A stretch of 64,000 nucleotides of DNA from DASUAS01 sp963750045. GTDB lineage: Bacteria; Actinomycetota; Acidimicrobiia; IMCC26256; DASPTH01. Below, piece after piece: positions 1-8,885 of the stretch. Location: the NCBI GenBank assembly GCA_963750045.1, contig CAVVPD010000006.1:62001-126000 (forward strand), read 5' to 3'. Below the pieces are notes generated by a model, which had not been told where the DNA came from, did not search any database, and saw nothing but the letters and a program-made list of their open reading frames with translations. The first letter of the stretch is position 1, and the number at the start of each line of letters is the position of its first letter. The position numbers were made by a program, and so were the translations under genes.

Positions 1-982
1 TGCGGCAGTTCTCGGACTGGTGTGACATGGCCGGGCTCCGGACCGGCGACCGCTACCTGATCGTCAACCCGTTCTTCCACATGTTCGGCTACAAGGCCGG
101 GTGTCTCGCCTCGCTGATGCAGGGCGCGACGATCATCCCCAAGCCGGTGCTCGACGTCGACGACCTGTTGCGCACGGTCGCGGCCGAGTCGGTGACGGTG
201 CTGCCGGGGCCGCCCACGCTCTACCAGTCGATCCTCGACCATCCGGATCGCGACCAGTTCGACGTGTCGTCGTTGCGGGTCGCGGTGACGGGCGCGGCCG
301 ACATCCCCGTCGAGCTGATCCGGCGCCTCCACGAGGAGCTGCCGTTCTCGACCATCATCACCGGCTACGGGCTCACCGAAGGTGGCACCGTCACCGGCAC
401 CGGACCGGACGACGACTTCGAGACCATCGCCACGACGGTCGGGCGAGCCCGCCCCGGCCTCGAGATCCGCATCGCCGACGACGACGGCGTCGCCAAACCG
501 ACTGGGGAGTCGGGTGAGGTGCTGGTGCGCGGCTACAGCGTCATGCGCGGCTACCTCGACGACCCCGAGGCCACGGCCGCGACCGTCGACGCCGACGGTT
601 GGCTGCACACCGGCGACCTGGGCACGCTCGACGAACGCGGCTGCCTCCGGATCGTCGGCCGCAAGAAGGACATGTTCATCGTCGGCGGCTTCAACGCCTA
701 CCCGGCCGAGATCGAGAACCTGCTGCTCGGTCACCCCGGGATCATCCGGGCGGCGGTGGTGGGGATGCCCGACGAACGCCTCGGTGAGGTCGGCATGGCG
801 TTCGTCGTGCCCGCCCCGGGTGACGCACCCACACCCGAAGAGATCATCGCGTGGTCCCGCACCGCGATGGCCAACTACAAGGTGCCACGCGTGGTCGAGC
901 TCGTCGACGAGCTCCCGGTCAACGCCGCAGGCAAGATCGAGAAAGAAGTCCTGCGCGCACGGCGGCGGAGCGGACGGGATAG
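1..982 (+). CDS. Acyl-CoA ligase (FadD3-like), 5' partial and frame-broken at its end
   Basis: This is the C-terminal two thirds of an AMP-forming acyl-CoA ligase; its start lies upstream of the window. In the frame beginning at base 3, the adenylation motifs are visible: YGLTEGG (about 367), GWLHTGD (about 600), GRKKDMFIVGGFNAYPAE (about 658) and the catalytic C-terminal lysine in AAGKIEKE (about 928). The GFNAYPAE signature resembles mycobacterial FadD3, which activates the steroid CD-ring acid HIP; that substrate is an inference. After the lysine motif the frame stays open into the next gene. A natural stop (TAG, 980-982) lies one frame away, so one base is probably missing near 951-970 (GCGCGC context). 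It is followed at once by two acyl-CoA dehydrogenases, a fadD3-fadE31/32/33-like order. Confidence 0.85.
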
Positions 983-984
983 CC

Positions 985-2016
985 GTGGACACCAGGTACT
1001 CCACCGAACAGGTCGAGCTGCGCACCGCGACGGCCGCCCTGCTCGCCGATCTCGGCCCCAAGACCGTCGCCGACCTCGACGACGAGCCCCGCCGGGCGCG
1101 GCTCGCGGCCGCGGCCGCGAGCTCCGGATGGTTCGAGCTGCGCGGCGCGGGGACGGGCGACGCGCCGCTCGCCTCGGGCGTCGAGGTCGCCATCGTGGCG
1201 CGCGAGCTGGGGCGAGTCGCCGCCGACACGCCCTTCCTCGGGCCGGTCGTGGCCGTCGACCTGGCCCGCCAGGCGGGCCTCGAGCTCGCCGATGCCTCCA
1301 CCAGCGCGCTCTTCGAGCCGCCGCTGTGCACGTTCGCGGTGATGGCGCCGTCGGGCGCGGTCGACGGCGTGGCGATCGACTGCGCCGGCGCGACCCGCGC
1401 GTTCGTGCTGACGGCAGCGGCCGACGACGGCGGTGAGCGCCTCGTCGAGGTCCCGCTCGCCGATGCCGCGCCGGCCACCGACCTCACGCGCGCGATCGCC
1501 CGTGTCGCAGTGGAAGACGCGAGCGCGCTCCCCGGGGCGGCGATCGTGGGCGCGGCGGTCGAGCGGAGCCGCGCGTTGGCCCTCACCATCACCATCGCCG
1601 ATCTCCTCGGCGTCATGGAGGGAGCGCTCGACGCGACGGTCGCGTACGCGAAGGAACGGGAGCAGTACGGCGTCGCCATCGGCTCGTTCCAGGCGGTGCA
1701 GCACCTGCTGGCCGAGTCGCGCGTGCTCGTCGAGGGCTCGATCAGCGTGGCCCAGTACGCGGCGTGGGCCGTCGACGCACTGCCGCCCGACGACGCGATC
1801 GTGGCGGCCGCGGTCGCCAAGGCCTATTGCGCGCGTGCGGCGCGCACCGTGTGCGAGACCGCGATCCAGGTGCACGGCGGAATCGGCAACACGTGGGAGT
1901 GCTTCGTGCACGTCTACCTGCGGCGGGCGCTCCTCTCGATCGCACTGCTCGGGGACGAAGGTCATCACCTCGGCGCGTTGGCGCGCCGTCGTCTGGGATA
2001 CGACCGTGGACTTTGA
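985..2016 (+). CDS. Acyl-CoA dehydrogenase, small (FadE-type) subunit
   Basis: This 343-residue FAD-dependent acyl-CoA dehydrogenase-like protein probably starts at GTG 985, two bases after the probable stop of the ligase. The N-terminal half is weakly conserved. The C-terminal half carries the flavin-contacting block EQYGVAIGSFQAVQHLLAES (about 225) and the terminal VHGGIGNTWE block (about 293). Proteins of this short type usually pair with a longer ACAD to form alpha2beta2 enzymes for bulky, steroid-like acyl-CoAs in actinobacteria. The partner is most likely the next gene, which it overlaps by 11 bp. The substrate cannot be read from the sequence. Confidence 0.85.
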   Translation: MDTRYSTEQVELRTATAALLADLGPKTVADLDDEPRRARLAAAAASSGWFELRGAGTGDAPLASGVEVAIVARELGRVAADTPFLGPVVAVDLARQAGLELADASTSALFEPPLCTFAVMAPSGAVDGVAIDCAGATRAFVLTAAADDGGERLVEVPLADAAPATDLTRAIARVAVEDASALPGAAIVGAAVERSRALALTITIADLLGVMEGALDATVAYAKEREQYGVAIGSFQAVQHLLAESRVLVEGSISVAQYAAWAVDALPPDDAIVAAAVAKAYCARAARTVCETAIQVHGGIGNTWECFVHVYLRRALLSIALLGDEGHHLGALARRRLGYDRGL

Positions 2017-3140
2017 CGATTCGCCCGAGGAAGCGGCGTTCCGGGGGCGCATCCGCGCCTGGTTGGCGGAGAACAATCCGGGTCTTCCGGCGTCGTCGAC
2101 CGACGACGAGTACTGGGCGCACCAGGCCGAGTGGCACTGCGCGCTGTTCGACGCCGGGTTCTTCGCGCTCACCTGGCCGGCGCGCGTACGGCGGTCACGA
2201 TCTCCCGCCGGTGTACGAGGTCATCGTCGACGAGGAGCTGGCGGCGGCGGGCGCGCCGCCCAAGCCGAGCCTCGGCTACCTGATTCAGGGGATCAGTCGT
2301 CACGGCAGCCTCGAGGTCTGCGACCGGTTCCTGCCCGCGTTGATCAGCGGCCGCGACCGCTGGTGCCAGGGTTTCAGCGAGCCCGACGCCGGTTCGGATC
2401 TCGCGTCGCTCCGCACACGCGCGGTGCCCGACGGCGACGAGTACGTCGTCGAGGGCCACAAGATCTGGACCAGCTACTCGGACGTCGCCGACTGGTGCAT
2501 CCTCCTGGCCCGGACCGATCCGTCGGTGCCGAAGCACAAGGGCATCTCGGCGTTCGCGGTGCCGATGCACCAGCCCGGCATCGAGCAGCGCCCGTTGAAG
2601 ATGATCAACGGGGTCACCAGCGAGTTCGGGCAGGTGCTGTTCGACGGCGTGCGCGTGCCGGCGGAGAACATGATCGGGCAACCCGGTGAGGGCTGGGCAC
2701 TGGCGATGACCGTCGTCAGCCACGAGCGCGAACCTGCCGAGCTCGGCTACGTGGCGCGCTACAGCAAACTCGTGAAGGAGCTCGAATCCCGGGTGCGGGC
2801 CGATCCCGGCGCGTTCTGGCCGGACCAGGTCCAGGAGCTCGAGCGCGCCTACGTCGAGTCCGAGATGCTGCGCCTCCACGTCCGCCGCAGGCTCTCCGAG
2901 CGCCTCGACGGCATCATCCACGGGCCCGACGGATCGATCGACAAGCTCCTCATGACCGGGGTGGAGCAGGCGGTCGGCCACGCCGCGCTCGCGGTCGGTG
3001 ACCCGTCCCCGGTGCTCGACGCCGACGACACGTGGCTGAAGGTGTACCTCTACAGCCGCGTGCAGAGCGTCATGGGCGGCACCGCGCAGATCCAGAAGAA
3101 CATCATCGCAACCCGGATCCTCGGCCTCCCGCCATCCTGA
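2006..3140 (+). CDS. Acyl-CoA dehydrogenase, large subunit (frame-broken)
   Basis: This full-length ACAD starts at GTG 2006, overlapping the previous gene. Conserved blocks are WCQGFSEPDAGSDLASL (about 2364), HKIWTSYSDVADWC (about 2458) and the C-terminal GGTAQIQKNIIATRILGLP. The reading frame changes near 2180-2187: FALTWP lies in one frame and AYGGHDLPP in the next. The break is inside a GGCGCGCG run, where the family motif TWPxxYGG is expected, so one extra or two missing bases restore the gene without other damage. I read it as an assembly indel and the gene as functional. It probably forms a heteromeric dehydrogenase with the preceding small subunit. Confidence 0.85.
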
Positions 3141-3148
3141 GCGCCCGG

Positions 3149-3175
3149 TGTCACATCGGTGGCGTCGCGCACGAC
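3149..3175 (+). promoter_or_regulatory. ECF41-type promoter upstream of the sigma factor gene
   Basis: TGTCACA (3149-3155), a 16-base spacer and CGAC (3172-3175) match the published ECF41 promoter form (TGTCACA, about 16 bp, CGTC) apart from one base. The ATG of the sigma gene lies 38 bp further on. The same layout precedes the YCII gene at 4109, and the two copies also share the flanking bases TGTCACATC and CGACATC. An 8-bp inverted repeat (GGTGTCAC / GTGACACC) overlaps the region. The role in autoregulation is inferred. Confidence 0.7.
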
Positions 3176-3213
3176 ATCCCGGGTGACACCCCCGCCCGCG
3201 GAACGAGGATTCG

Positions 3214-4081
3214 ATGCACGACGATTGGCTGACCGCGAGACTCGAGGAGAGTCGACCGCGTCTCTACGCGCTGGCCTACCGCATGCTCGGATCGCGGGTG
3301 GAGGCGGAGGACGCGGTGCAGGAGACGTGGTTGCGGCTGCGCCGCGTCGACCCCGAGCAGATCGAGAACGTCGGTGGGCTGTTGACGACCGTGGTCGGGC
3401 GCGTGTGCCTCGATCGGCTGCGCGCCCGCCGGGCCCGGCCCGACGATCCGGTGGACGAGGTGGCCCCGGGCACGGCCGACGACGCGGCGACCGATCCGGT
3501 GGATGAGGCCCTGCTCGCCGAGTCGGTTGGCGCCGCGCTGATGGTGGTGCTCGATCGGTTGGGGCCCGCCGAGCGCGTCGCGTTCGTGCTGCACGACGTG
3601 TTCGCGGTGCCCTTCGACGAGATCGCCGAGATCCTCGGCCGCACGCCCGACGCGACGCGACAGCTCGCGAGCAGAGCGAGGCGGCGCGTGCGGGGCCGCG
3701 AGCCCAACACGCAGCTGGATCTCGTGCGCCAGCGCGACGTCGTCGACGCATTCCTCCGCGCCGCCCGGGGTGGCGACTTCGACGCGCTCGATGGAGCTCC
3801 TCGATCCCGAAGTGGTGCTCGTGCCCGACGCGGCGGCGGTGGGCATGGGTTCGTTGCGAGAGATGCGTGGCGCCCGCGCGGTTGCGGACGCGTTGTCGGG
3901 CGGCGCGCGTGGCGCGACGCTCGCGGTCATCGGCGGTGTCACCGGGTTCGTGTGGGCACCCGACGGTCAGGTTCGGGGCGCCGTGACATTCGCGCTCCGT
4001 GACGGCCGCATCGTCGCGATCAGTGTCACGGGTGACGCGGAACGCATCGCCGATCTCGACATCGTGACGCTCGACGCCTGA
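3214..4081 (+). CDS. ECF41/SigJ-like sigma factor with SnoaL-like C-terminal domain (frame-broken)
   Basis: This is an extracytoplasmic-function RNA polymerase sigma factor. Sigma region 2 is near the N-terminus (LYALAYRMLGSRVEAEDAVQ, residues 18-37) and region 4 covers about residues 105-160 (LGPAERVAFVLHDVF, then DEIAEILGRTPDATRQLASRAR). The C-terminal part resembles the NTF2/SnoaL-like regulatory domain of ECF41 and SigJ proteins. The frame shifts near 3787-3793 between DFDAL and MELLDPEVVLVPD; joining them gives the expected family sequence, so one base is in excess or two are missing. ATG 3214 has a purine-rich site (ACGAGG) upstream. A TGTCACA-N16-CGAC promoter precedes it, and the same promoter precedes the YCII gene, which points to autoregulation. 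Confidence 0.85.
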
Positions 4082-4108
4082 TCCCTCGCGCGTGACGATC
4101 GGAGCGCG

Positions 4109-4135
4109 TGTCACATCTGCCCGTCGTGCGGCGAC
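4109..4135 (+). promoter_or_regulatory. ECF41-type promoter upstream of the YCII gene
   Basis: TGTCACA (4109-4115), 16 bases, then CGAC (4132-4135). This repeats the element found before the adjacent sigma factor gene with identical spacing and an identical ATC after each block. It lies 39 bp before the YCII start codon, in a gap with no other obvious purpose. It is the likely direct target of that sigma factor. Confidence 0.7.
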
Positions 4136-4173
4136 ATCACGGTGTACCGACACACGCAACCCGAGGAGCAACG

Positions 4174-4536
4174 ATGGAACAGTTCGTGGTGTTGATCTAC
4201 CAGGGCAGTACGCCGCTGCCGGGCACGCCGGCGTGGGACGCGCTCCCGCCGGAGGAGCAGTCGGCGATCTACGCCGACTACGGAGCGATCGACCAGACGC
4301 CCGGGGTCAGCCCGGGGCCGCCTCTCGGCCTGCCCGCCGAGGCGCGCACCGTGCGGGTCAAGGACGGCGCTGTCGACGTGGTCGAAGGTCCCTGCCTCGG
4401 CCACCAGGGCGCGGTCGGCGGCTTCATGGTCCTCGACGCCGACGACCTCGATGCCGCCATCGCCCTCGCCGCCCGCATCCCCGCGGCGCGCCACGGGGGC
4501 GCCATCGAGGTGCGGCCGGCCGCGAAGTACTGGTGA
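4174..4536 (+). CDS. YCII/DGPF-family protein, sigma-factor associated
   Basis: This 120-residue cytoplasmic protein of the YCII/DGPF type has a predicted dimeric alpha/beta-barrel. It begins MEQFVVLIYQG and has VVEGPCLGHQGAVGGFMVLD near residues 70-89, where relatives usually have DGPF followed by a GGF turn; here the sequence is EGPC. It ends with a barrel-like segment (GAIEVRPAAKYW). ATG 4174 has a good ribosome site (GAGGAG, 4163-4168). Such genes often accompany ECF sigma factors, and this one shares a promoter sequence with the sigma gene upstream. Biochemical function is unknown. Confidence 0.8.
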   Translation: MEQFVVLIYQGSTPLPGTPAWDALPPEEQSAIYADYGAIDQTPGVSPGPPLGLPAEARTVRVKDGAVDVVEGPCLGHQGAVGGFMVLDADDLDAAIALAARIPAARHGGAIEVRPAAKYW

Positions 4537-4567
4537 GCTGATGGTGCGCTGCCCGCGGCGATGACCT

Positions 4568-4639
4568 CGTCACGGGCAGGCCCCGGTCATGGCCGAGGGA
4601 CATCATCGTGCCGCCATGTTGCCAGATCATGGGGACGGG
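4568..4639 (-). pseudogene. Relic of an arylsulfatase C-terminus
   Basis: Read on the minus strand, these 72 bases encode PVPMIWQHGGTMMSLGHDRG followed by LPVT. The intact sulfatase at 32619-34901 has PVPVVWQHGGTMLALGYDRG then LPVS; 18 of 24 residues agree. The DNA is also clearly alike, with an exact CATCGTGCCGCC block. The homology stops abruptly: the following DDYETPF segment of the sulfatase is not in frame, and there is no upstream sulfatase body. It lies between the YCII gene and the ligase gene. I read it as the decayed remnant of a second sulfatase gene, left by deletion or rearrangement. Confidence 0.7.
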
Positions 4640-4641
4640 GG

Positions 4642-6123
4642 TCACGGGTGGTCGACGAGCCACTGCTCCTTGAGCTCGCGGCGGAGGGCCTTCCCCGACG
4701 GAAGCCGCGGGATCTGGTCGACGAAGACGATGTGGCTGACACGCTTGTAGCCCGCGAGCTGGTCGGCGACCGCGGTCTGCAACTCCTCGGCGGTCACGGT
4801 GGAACCGTCGACCGGCGCGACCGCGGCGACGACGGCCTCACCGAGCTGCGCGTCGGGCACGCCGAACACCGCGCAGTCACGCACGCGGGCGTCGGTGTGG
4901 AGCACGGCCTCGATCTCGGCGGGTGCCACCTGGAACCCGCGGACCTTGATCATCTCCTTGAGCCGGTCGGTGATGTGCAGCCAGCCTTCGGGCTCGAGCC
5001 AACCGATGTCGCCGGTGCGGTACCAGCCGTCGTGGAACGCAGCCGCGGTCTCGGAGTCGGGCAGGTAGCCGGCCATGGCCGACTCGCTCCGGACCTCGAT
5101 CTCGCCGACGGCGCCGGCGTCGAGCACGGCCCCGGTCTCGGGATCGGCGATGCGGAGCCGCACGCCCGGCGGCGCGAGTCCGGTGCTGTCGAGGCGCCAC
5201 TCGTCGGGCCGGTCGACCGGGTTCGCCGTGACCACCGGCACCTCGCTGGTCCCGTAGGCGGGGAGCCACCGCACGCCGGTGCGACGGGTGACGGTGCGGG
5301 CCACCTCTTCGGCGACCGGGGTCGCGCCCCACATGATGTAGCGGAGCGAGCTCAGGTCGAACTGCTCGAGGTCCGGGTGGTTGGCCATGCCGAGCGCGAT
5401 CGGCGCCACCGCCATCTCCAGCGTCATCCGCTCCTCGGCGATCGCGCGCAGTGACGCATCGAGGTCGAACCGCGGGTGCAGGCGGATCCGTGCGCCGGCG
5501 GCGACCGCGGTCACGATGTTGAGCAGGCCGAGGATGTGCACCGGCGGCGTCGCGATCTGGAAGCGGTCGTCGTCGGTGAGGCCGAGCGAAGCGATCCAGT
5601 GCTCGACCGCGTGGCCCATCGACCGGTGCGTGTGGCGCACACCCTTCGGCAAGCCGGTGGTGCCGGAGCTGAAGACGAGCACCGCCTCGGCGTCGAGGTC
5701 GTCGACGAAGGGATTGCGGTCGACCTGCTCCGGGGCCGACGTGTCGTCGAGTGAGAGGGCCGGGGCCGAGGGCAGCGCGGCGGCGAGCGCGTCACGTCCG
5801 CCCTGGTCGCCCAGCGCGACCGTGGGTGACACCACCGCGCACGCGTGCTGCACCTCGGTCGCCTTCCAGGACGGGCTGAACATCGCGACTGCGGCGCCGA
5901 GCTGGAGCGCGCCGTACACCGCGAACACGAATTCCGGCCGGTTGGCGGACATCAACGCGATGCGGGATCCGCGGGTGACACCGACCGCGGCCAGGCGCGC
6001 GGCCCACTCGTCGGCGTGGTGCTGCACGTCGGCAAACGTGTAGCTGCGGTCCTCGAAGTCGATGGCGACGCGGGCACCGTCGCGTTCCACCCGGTCGCGC
6101 AGCACCTCGCTCAGCGTTCGCAT
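4642..6123 (-). CDS. AMP-dependent acyl-CoA ligase
   Basis: This complete 493-residue ligase has all motifs in order: VFSSGTTGLPKGVRHTH (about residue 170, phosphate loop), AYGTSE (about 313), GWYRTGDIGW (about 385), DRLKEMIKVRGFQVAPAE (about 403) and the catalytic lysine in LPSGKALRRELK near the C-terminus. It converts a carboxylic acid to its CoA thioester with ATP. It is the last gene of a minus-strand operon with two acyl-CoA dehydrogenases (16 bp gap upstream). It resembles the ligase at 42464, sharing the GVRHTHRS-type and NPVDxPxxxRLDS blocks. The acid it activates is unknown. Confidence 0.9.
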   Translation of the reverse strand: MRTLSEVLRDRVERDGARVAIDFEDRSYTFADVQHHADEWAARLAAVGVTRGSRIALMSANRPEFVFAVYGALQLGAAVAMFSPSWKATEVQHACAVVSPTVALGDQGGRDALAAALPSAPALSLDDTSAPEQVDRNPFVDDLDAEAVLVFSSGTTGLPKGVRHTHRSMGHAVEHWIASLGLTDDDRFQIATPPVHILGLLNIVTAVAAGARIRLHPRFDLDASLRAIAEERMTLEMAVAPIALGMANHPDLEQFDLSSLRYIMWGATPVAEEVARTVTRRTGVRWLPAYGTSEVPVVTANPVDRPDEWRLDSTGLAPPGVRLRIADPETGAVLDAGAVGEIEVRSESAMAGYLPDSETAAAFHDGWYRTGDIGWLEPEGWLHITDRLKEMIKVRGFQVAPAEIEAVLHTDARVRDCAVFGVPDAQLGEAVVAAVAPVDGSTVTAEELQTAVADQLAGYKRVSHIVFVDQIPRLPSGKALRRELKEQWLVDHP

Positions 6124-6139
6124 CCGTCCTCCTCGGCGG

Positions 6140-7114
6140 TCAGAGATCGAGTAGGCGCGGAACCGTACGCGTCGTCAGGAGCATCGACCCGATCTCCTTC
6201 GGGAGCCGGGTCGACGAACCGAGCAGGCCGTCGAGCACCATCGCCCGCTTGACCGAGTGGTGCAGCGCGTGCTCCTGGGTGAAACCGATTCCGGCGAGCA
6301 CCTGTTGGCAGTGCCGCGTCGCGATCGTCGTCCCGCGCCCGGCGAGCGACTTGGCCAGCATGGCGGTGAGCGGATCGGGCACGTCCCACGCCGAGACCAC
6401 GGCGGCGTCGGCGGCTTCGAGCACGACATACGTCTCCGCCAGCCGGTGGCGGACGGCCTGGAACTGGGCGATCGGCCGCCCGAACTGCACCCGCTCGAGC
6501 GCGTGCTCACGCGCGAGTCGCAGCATCGTGCGACCGAGCGCGACGAGCTCGGTCGCCAGCGCCCGGCGCCCGGCGATCAACGCGTCGCCCCACGCAGTCG
6601 GCGCCCGCGCTTCGACGGCGACCGGCCGCACCGCGTCGACCCGGAGGCGGGACAGGCCGAGCTCGGGGGCGAGGCCGTCGACCGCGGTGCGCTCGACGGC
6701 GTCGGTGGGCACGATGGCGAGGACCAGCCCGTCGCCGTCGCGCGCGGCGACGGCGACGGTGTCGCGGCGGGAGACGCGAGCCAGCGCGAGACCGTCGACG
6801 TCGAGGAGGCCCTCGCGCATGGTGCCCGGAGGATCCCAACCGCCGAACGCGGGGAGCACGGTCGCGCGGCCGCTGACCGTGACGGCCGCGACCGGGGCGG
6901 AAGCACCCAGCGCGTCGAGCAGCACGTCGTCGAGCGCGGACGCGACCGCGTGCAGGTCGCCGAGCGCCGTGAAGACGACCGACACCGCGTCGCGCGGCTC
7001 GGCGGCGAGGACGTCGGACCAGCCGATGGCCTCGAGCGCGTCGTCGGCGTCCGGTGCCGACACGAGCGCGTGGCGCACGCTCTTGTCGAGCAGCTCGAGC
7101 TCGTCGGCCTCCAC
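6140..7114 (-). CDS. Acyl-CoA dehydrogenase, small subunit
   Basis: This 324-residue ACAD-like protein starts at GTG 7114, sharing one base with the stop of the upstream ACAD gene, so the two are translationally coupled. The flavin-binding block VQFGRPIAQFQAVRHRLAET is near residue 217 and the C-terminal block QQVLAGIGFTQEHALHHSVK near 275. The N-terminal half is poorly conserved, as in the small subunit of alpha2beta2 ACADs. It is close in layout to the gene at 39205, which shares an EExxGW/DFL-like N-terminus. It probably forms a complex with the 7114-8244 product. Confidence 0.85.
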   Translation of the reverse strand: MEADELELLDKSVRHALVSAPDADDALEAIGWSDVLAAEPRDAVSVVFTALGDLHAVASALDDVLLDALGASAPVAAVTVSGRATVLPAFGGWDPPGTMREGLLDVDGLALARVSRRDTVAVAARDGDGLVLAIVPTDAVERTAVDGLAPELGLSRLRVDAVRPVAVEARAPTAWGDALIAGRRALATELVALGRTMLRLAREHALERVQFGRPIAQFQAVRHRLAETYVVLEAADAAVVSAWDVPDPLTAMLAKSLAGRGTTIATRHCQQVLAGIGFTQEHALHHSVKRAMVLDGLLGSSTRLPKEIGSMLLTTRTVPRLLDL

Positions 7115-8244
7115 TAGGCCTCCGGTCCGAGGTCGAGCAGCCGGCGGGCGACGATGTTCCGCTGGATCTCGGCGGAGCCGCCGTAGATGGTGGCGGCACG
7201 GGAGTACAGGTAGTGCTCGCGCCAATCCTCACCATCGAGACTGTCGTCGAGCTCGACGGTGCCGGGCAGCAGCTCGCGCGCGGCGTCGAAGAGCTGTTGC
7301 TCGGCGGTGGCCACGAGGATCTTGTCGACCGACGTCTCCGGGCCGATGGTGCCGCGCTCGGCGAGCTGGTACTGCGTGAGCCGGGATCGGGCCCGCATCG
7401 CGTAGACCTGCTGGAACGCCTCGCCGAGCACCGTCGCGCTGTGTACGTCGTCCGGCGCGCGGTCGACGAGCTGTTGCAGCCGTCGGGCGAGGAAGGCGGT
7501 GCGGTGCCAGAACGAGGTCGACCGTTCGAAGGGGAGGATGTTCATCGCCACGGCCCAGCCGCCGTCCACCTCGCCGAGGATGCGATCGCCCGGCACGACG
7601 ACGTCGTCGAAGAACACCTCGGCGAACTCGGGGGCGCCGTTGAGCAGCTCGAACGGGCGCACGGTGATCCCCGGCGTGTCCATGTCGACGAAGAACGCGG
7701 TGATGCCGCGGTGCCTGGACTCCGGTGTACCGGTGCGGGTGAGGAGGACGCAACGGGACGCGTACTGGGCCAGACTGGTCCAGAGCTTCTGGCCGTTCAC
7801 GACCCAGTCGCCGTCGCGCGGCGCGGCCCGGCACGACAACGAGGAGAGGTCGCTCCCGGTGCCGGGCTCGGAGAACCCCTGGCACCACATGGCCTCCCCG
7901 CTCAGCAGCTTGGGGATCTCGTCGCGGGCGAGCTCCGGTGACGCGAACTCGGCCAGCGTCGGGGCGAGGACCTCGGTCATGGAGTAGAAGCCCGACACCA
8001 CGAGGCCCCGCGCGGTGACCTCTTCGCCGAGTACGGCGCGGAGCATCGGGGTGCCGCCGAGCCCGCCGACCGACTCGGGCCAGCCCCACCGCATCCACCC
8101 GGCGTCGAAGAGCGCGCGCTTCACCCGGGAGAGCTGCGCCATCTGCTCGTCGAGGGTGCCGCCGCCGACGAAGAGGGGGACCAACTCATCGAGGTGCCCG
8201 TCGAGCCACTCGACCAGCCCCGTGCGGAACTCCGCGGTCTCCAC
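7114..8244 (-). CDS. Acyl-CoA dehydrogenase, large subunit
   Basis: This 376-residue ACAD probably starts at GTG 8244 (VETAEFRTGLVEW), the first start that leaves room for a promoter region. It carries MWCQGFSEPGTGSDLSSL (about residue 115), GQKLWTSLAQYASRCVLL (about 148) and the C-terminal GGSAEIQRNIVARRLLDLG. It is the first gene of a minus-strand operon ACAD-ACAD-ligase. The start faces the CMD gene across a 116-bp divergent region with an AT-rich palindromic patch at 8280-8292. Substrate is unknown. Confidence 0.87.
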   Translation of the reverse strand: METAEFRTGLVEWLDGHLDELVPLFVGGGTLDEQMAQLSRVKRALFDAGWMRWGWPESVGGLGGTPMLRAVLGEEVTARGLVVSGFYSMTEVLAPTLAEFASPELARDEIPKLLSGEAMWCQGFSEPGTGSDLSSLSCRAAPRDGDWVVNGQKLWTSLAQYASRCVLLTRTGTPESRHRGITAFFVDMDTPGITVRPFELLNGAPEFAEVFFDDVVVPGDRILGEVDGGWAVAMNILPFERSTSFWHRTAFLARRLQQLVDRAPDDVHSATVLGEAFQQVYAMRARSRLTQYQLAERGTIGPETSVDKILVATAEQQLFDAARELLPGTVELDDSLDGEDWREHYLYSRAATIYGGSAEIQRNIVARRLLDLGPEA

Positions 8245-8279
8245 GTGTTGCGTGCCCTCCGGGCGATGCCGACGATCCA

Positions 8280-8292
8280 GATATACGATATC
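8280..8292. promoter_or_regulatory. AT-rich palindrome in a divergent promoter region
   Basis: GATATACGATATC is a perfect 5-bp-arm palindrome (GATAT-ACG-ATATC) in the 116-bp gap between the diverging ACAD and CMD genes. Ten of its bases (ATACGATATC) recur at 11235-11244, again in a gap between two diverging catabolic genes. It may be a shared operator, or a -10 element (TACGAT). Confidence 0.4.
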
Positions 8293-8360
8293 AAGCTCGA
8301 TCTTCAGGGGGTTCCGGTGCACGACGGAGCGAACGAACGCGCGACGGGGACGATCTCCTG

Positions 8361-8885
8361 ATGGCGCGCATCGACCCGATCCCGCCGGGGCCGCCCTCGG
8401 ACGACGTCCGCATCGCGCTGCAGGGCTGGATGCGCCCGGGTACCGACGAGGTGTTCCCGCCATTGAGCACGCTCGCGCGCCATCCCGACCTGGCGCAGTC
8501 GTTCCTCGGGTTCAACCGTCACCTGCTCTTCGCGTCGACGCTGACACCCCGGGTGCGCGAGCTCGCGATCCTGCGCACGTCGGCGGTGTGCGACTGCCCA
8601 TTCGAACGCGTGCAGCACGTGATGCTGGCGGGGCGTGAGGGCATCGACGAAGACACGATCGAGCGGACCGCGGCCGGGCCGGACGCCGACGGCTGGACCG
8701 CCGAGGACCTCGTCGTGATCCGCGCGACCGATCAATTGCTGGCCGCATGGACGCTCGACGACGACACGTGGGCCGCGCTGGCCCAGTTGCTCGACGAGCG
8801 CCAACTCATGGACTTCGTGTTCACCGTGGGGTCGTACGCGATGTTCGCGATGGCGTGCAACTCCTTCGGGATCCTGCCCGAATGA
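8361..8885 (+). CDS. Carboxymuconolactone decarboxylase (AhpD/CMD) family protein
   Basis: This 174-residue protein has the CMD/AhpD core near residues 60-95: RVRELAILRTSAVCDCPFER, then QHVMLAGREG. The E...QH arrangement matches the family, although the redox CxxC of true AhpD is replaced by CDCPFE. It may act as a hydrolase, decarboxylase or peroxide-related protein; these cannot be told apart here. The last four bases (ATGA) overlap the carboxylase gene, which indicates translational coupling. Confidence 0.8.
   Translation: MARIDPIPPGPPSDDVRIALQGWMRPGTDEVFPPLSTLARHPDLAQSFLGFNRHLLFASTLTPRVRELAILRTSAVCDCPFERVQHVMLAGREGIDEDTIERTAAGPDADGWTAEDLVVIRATDQLLAAWTLDDDTWAALAQLLDERQLMDFVFTVGSYAMFAMACNSFGILPE

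Noticed and set aside
18..24. A reverse-strand TGTCACA (TGTGACA on the plus strand)
   Set aside because: It lies inside the ligase coding region, and no CGAC or CGTC block was seen at the expected spacing.
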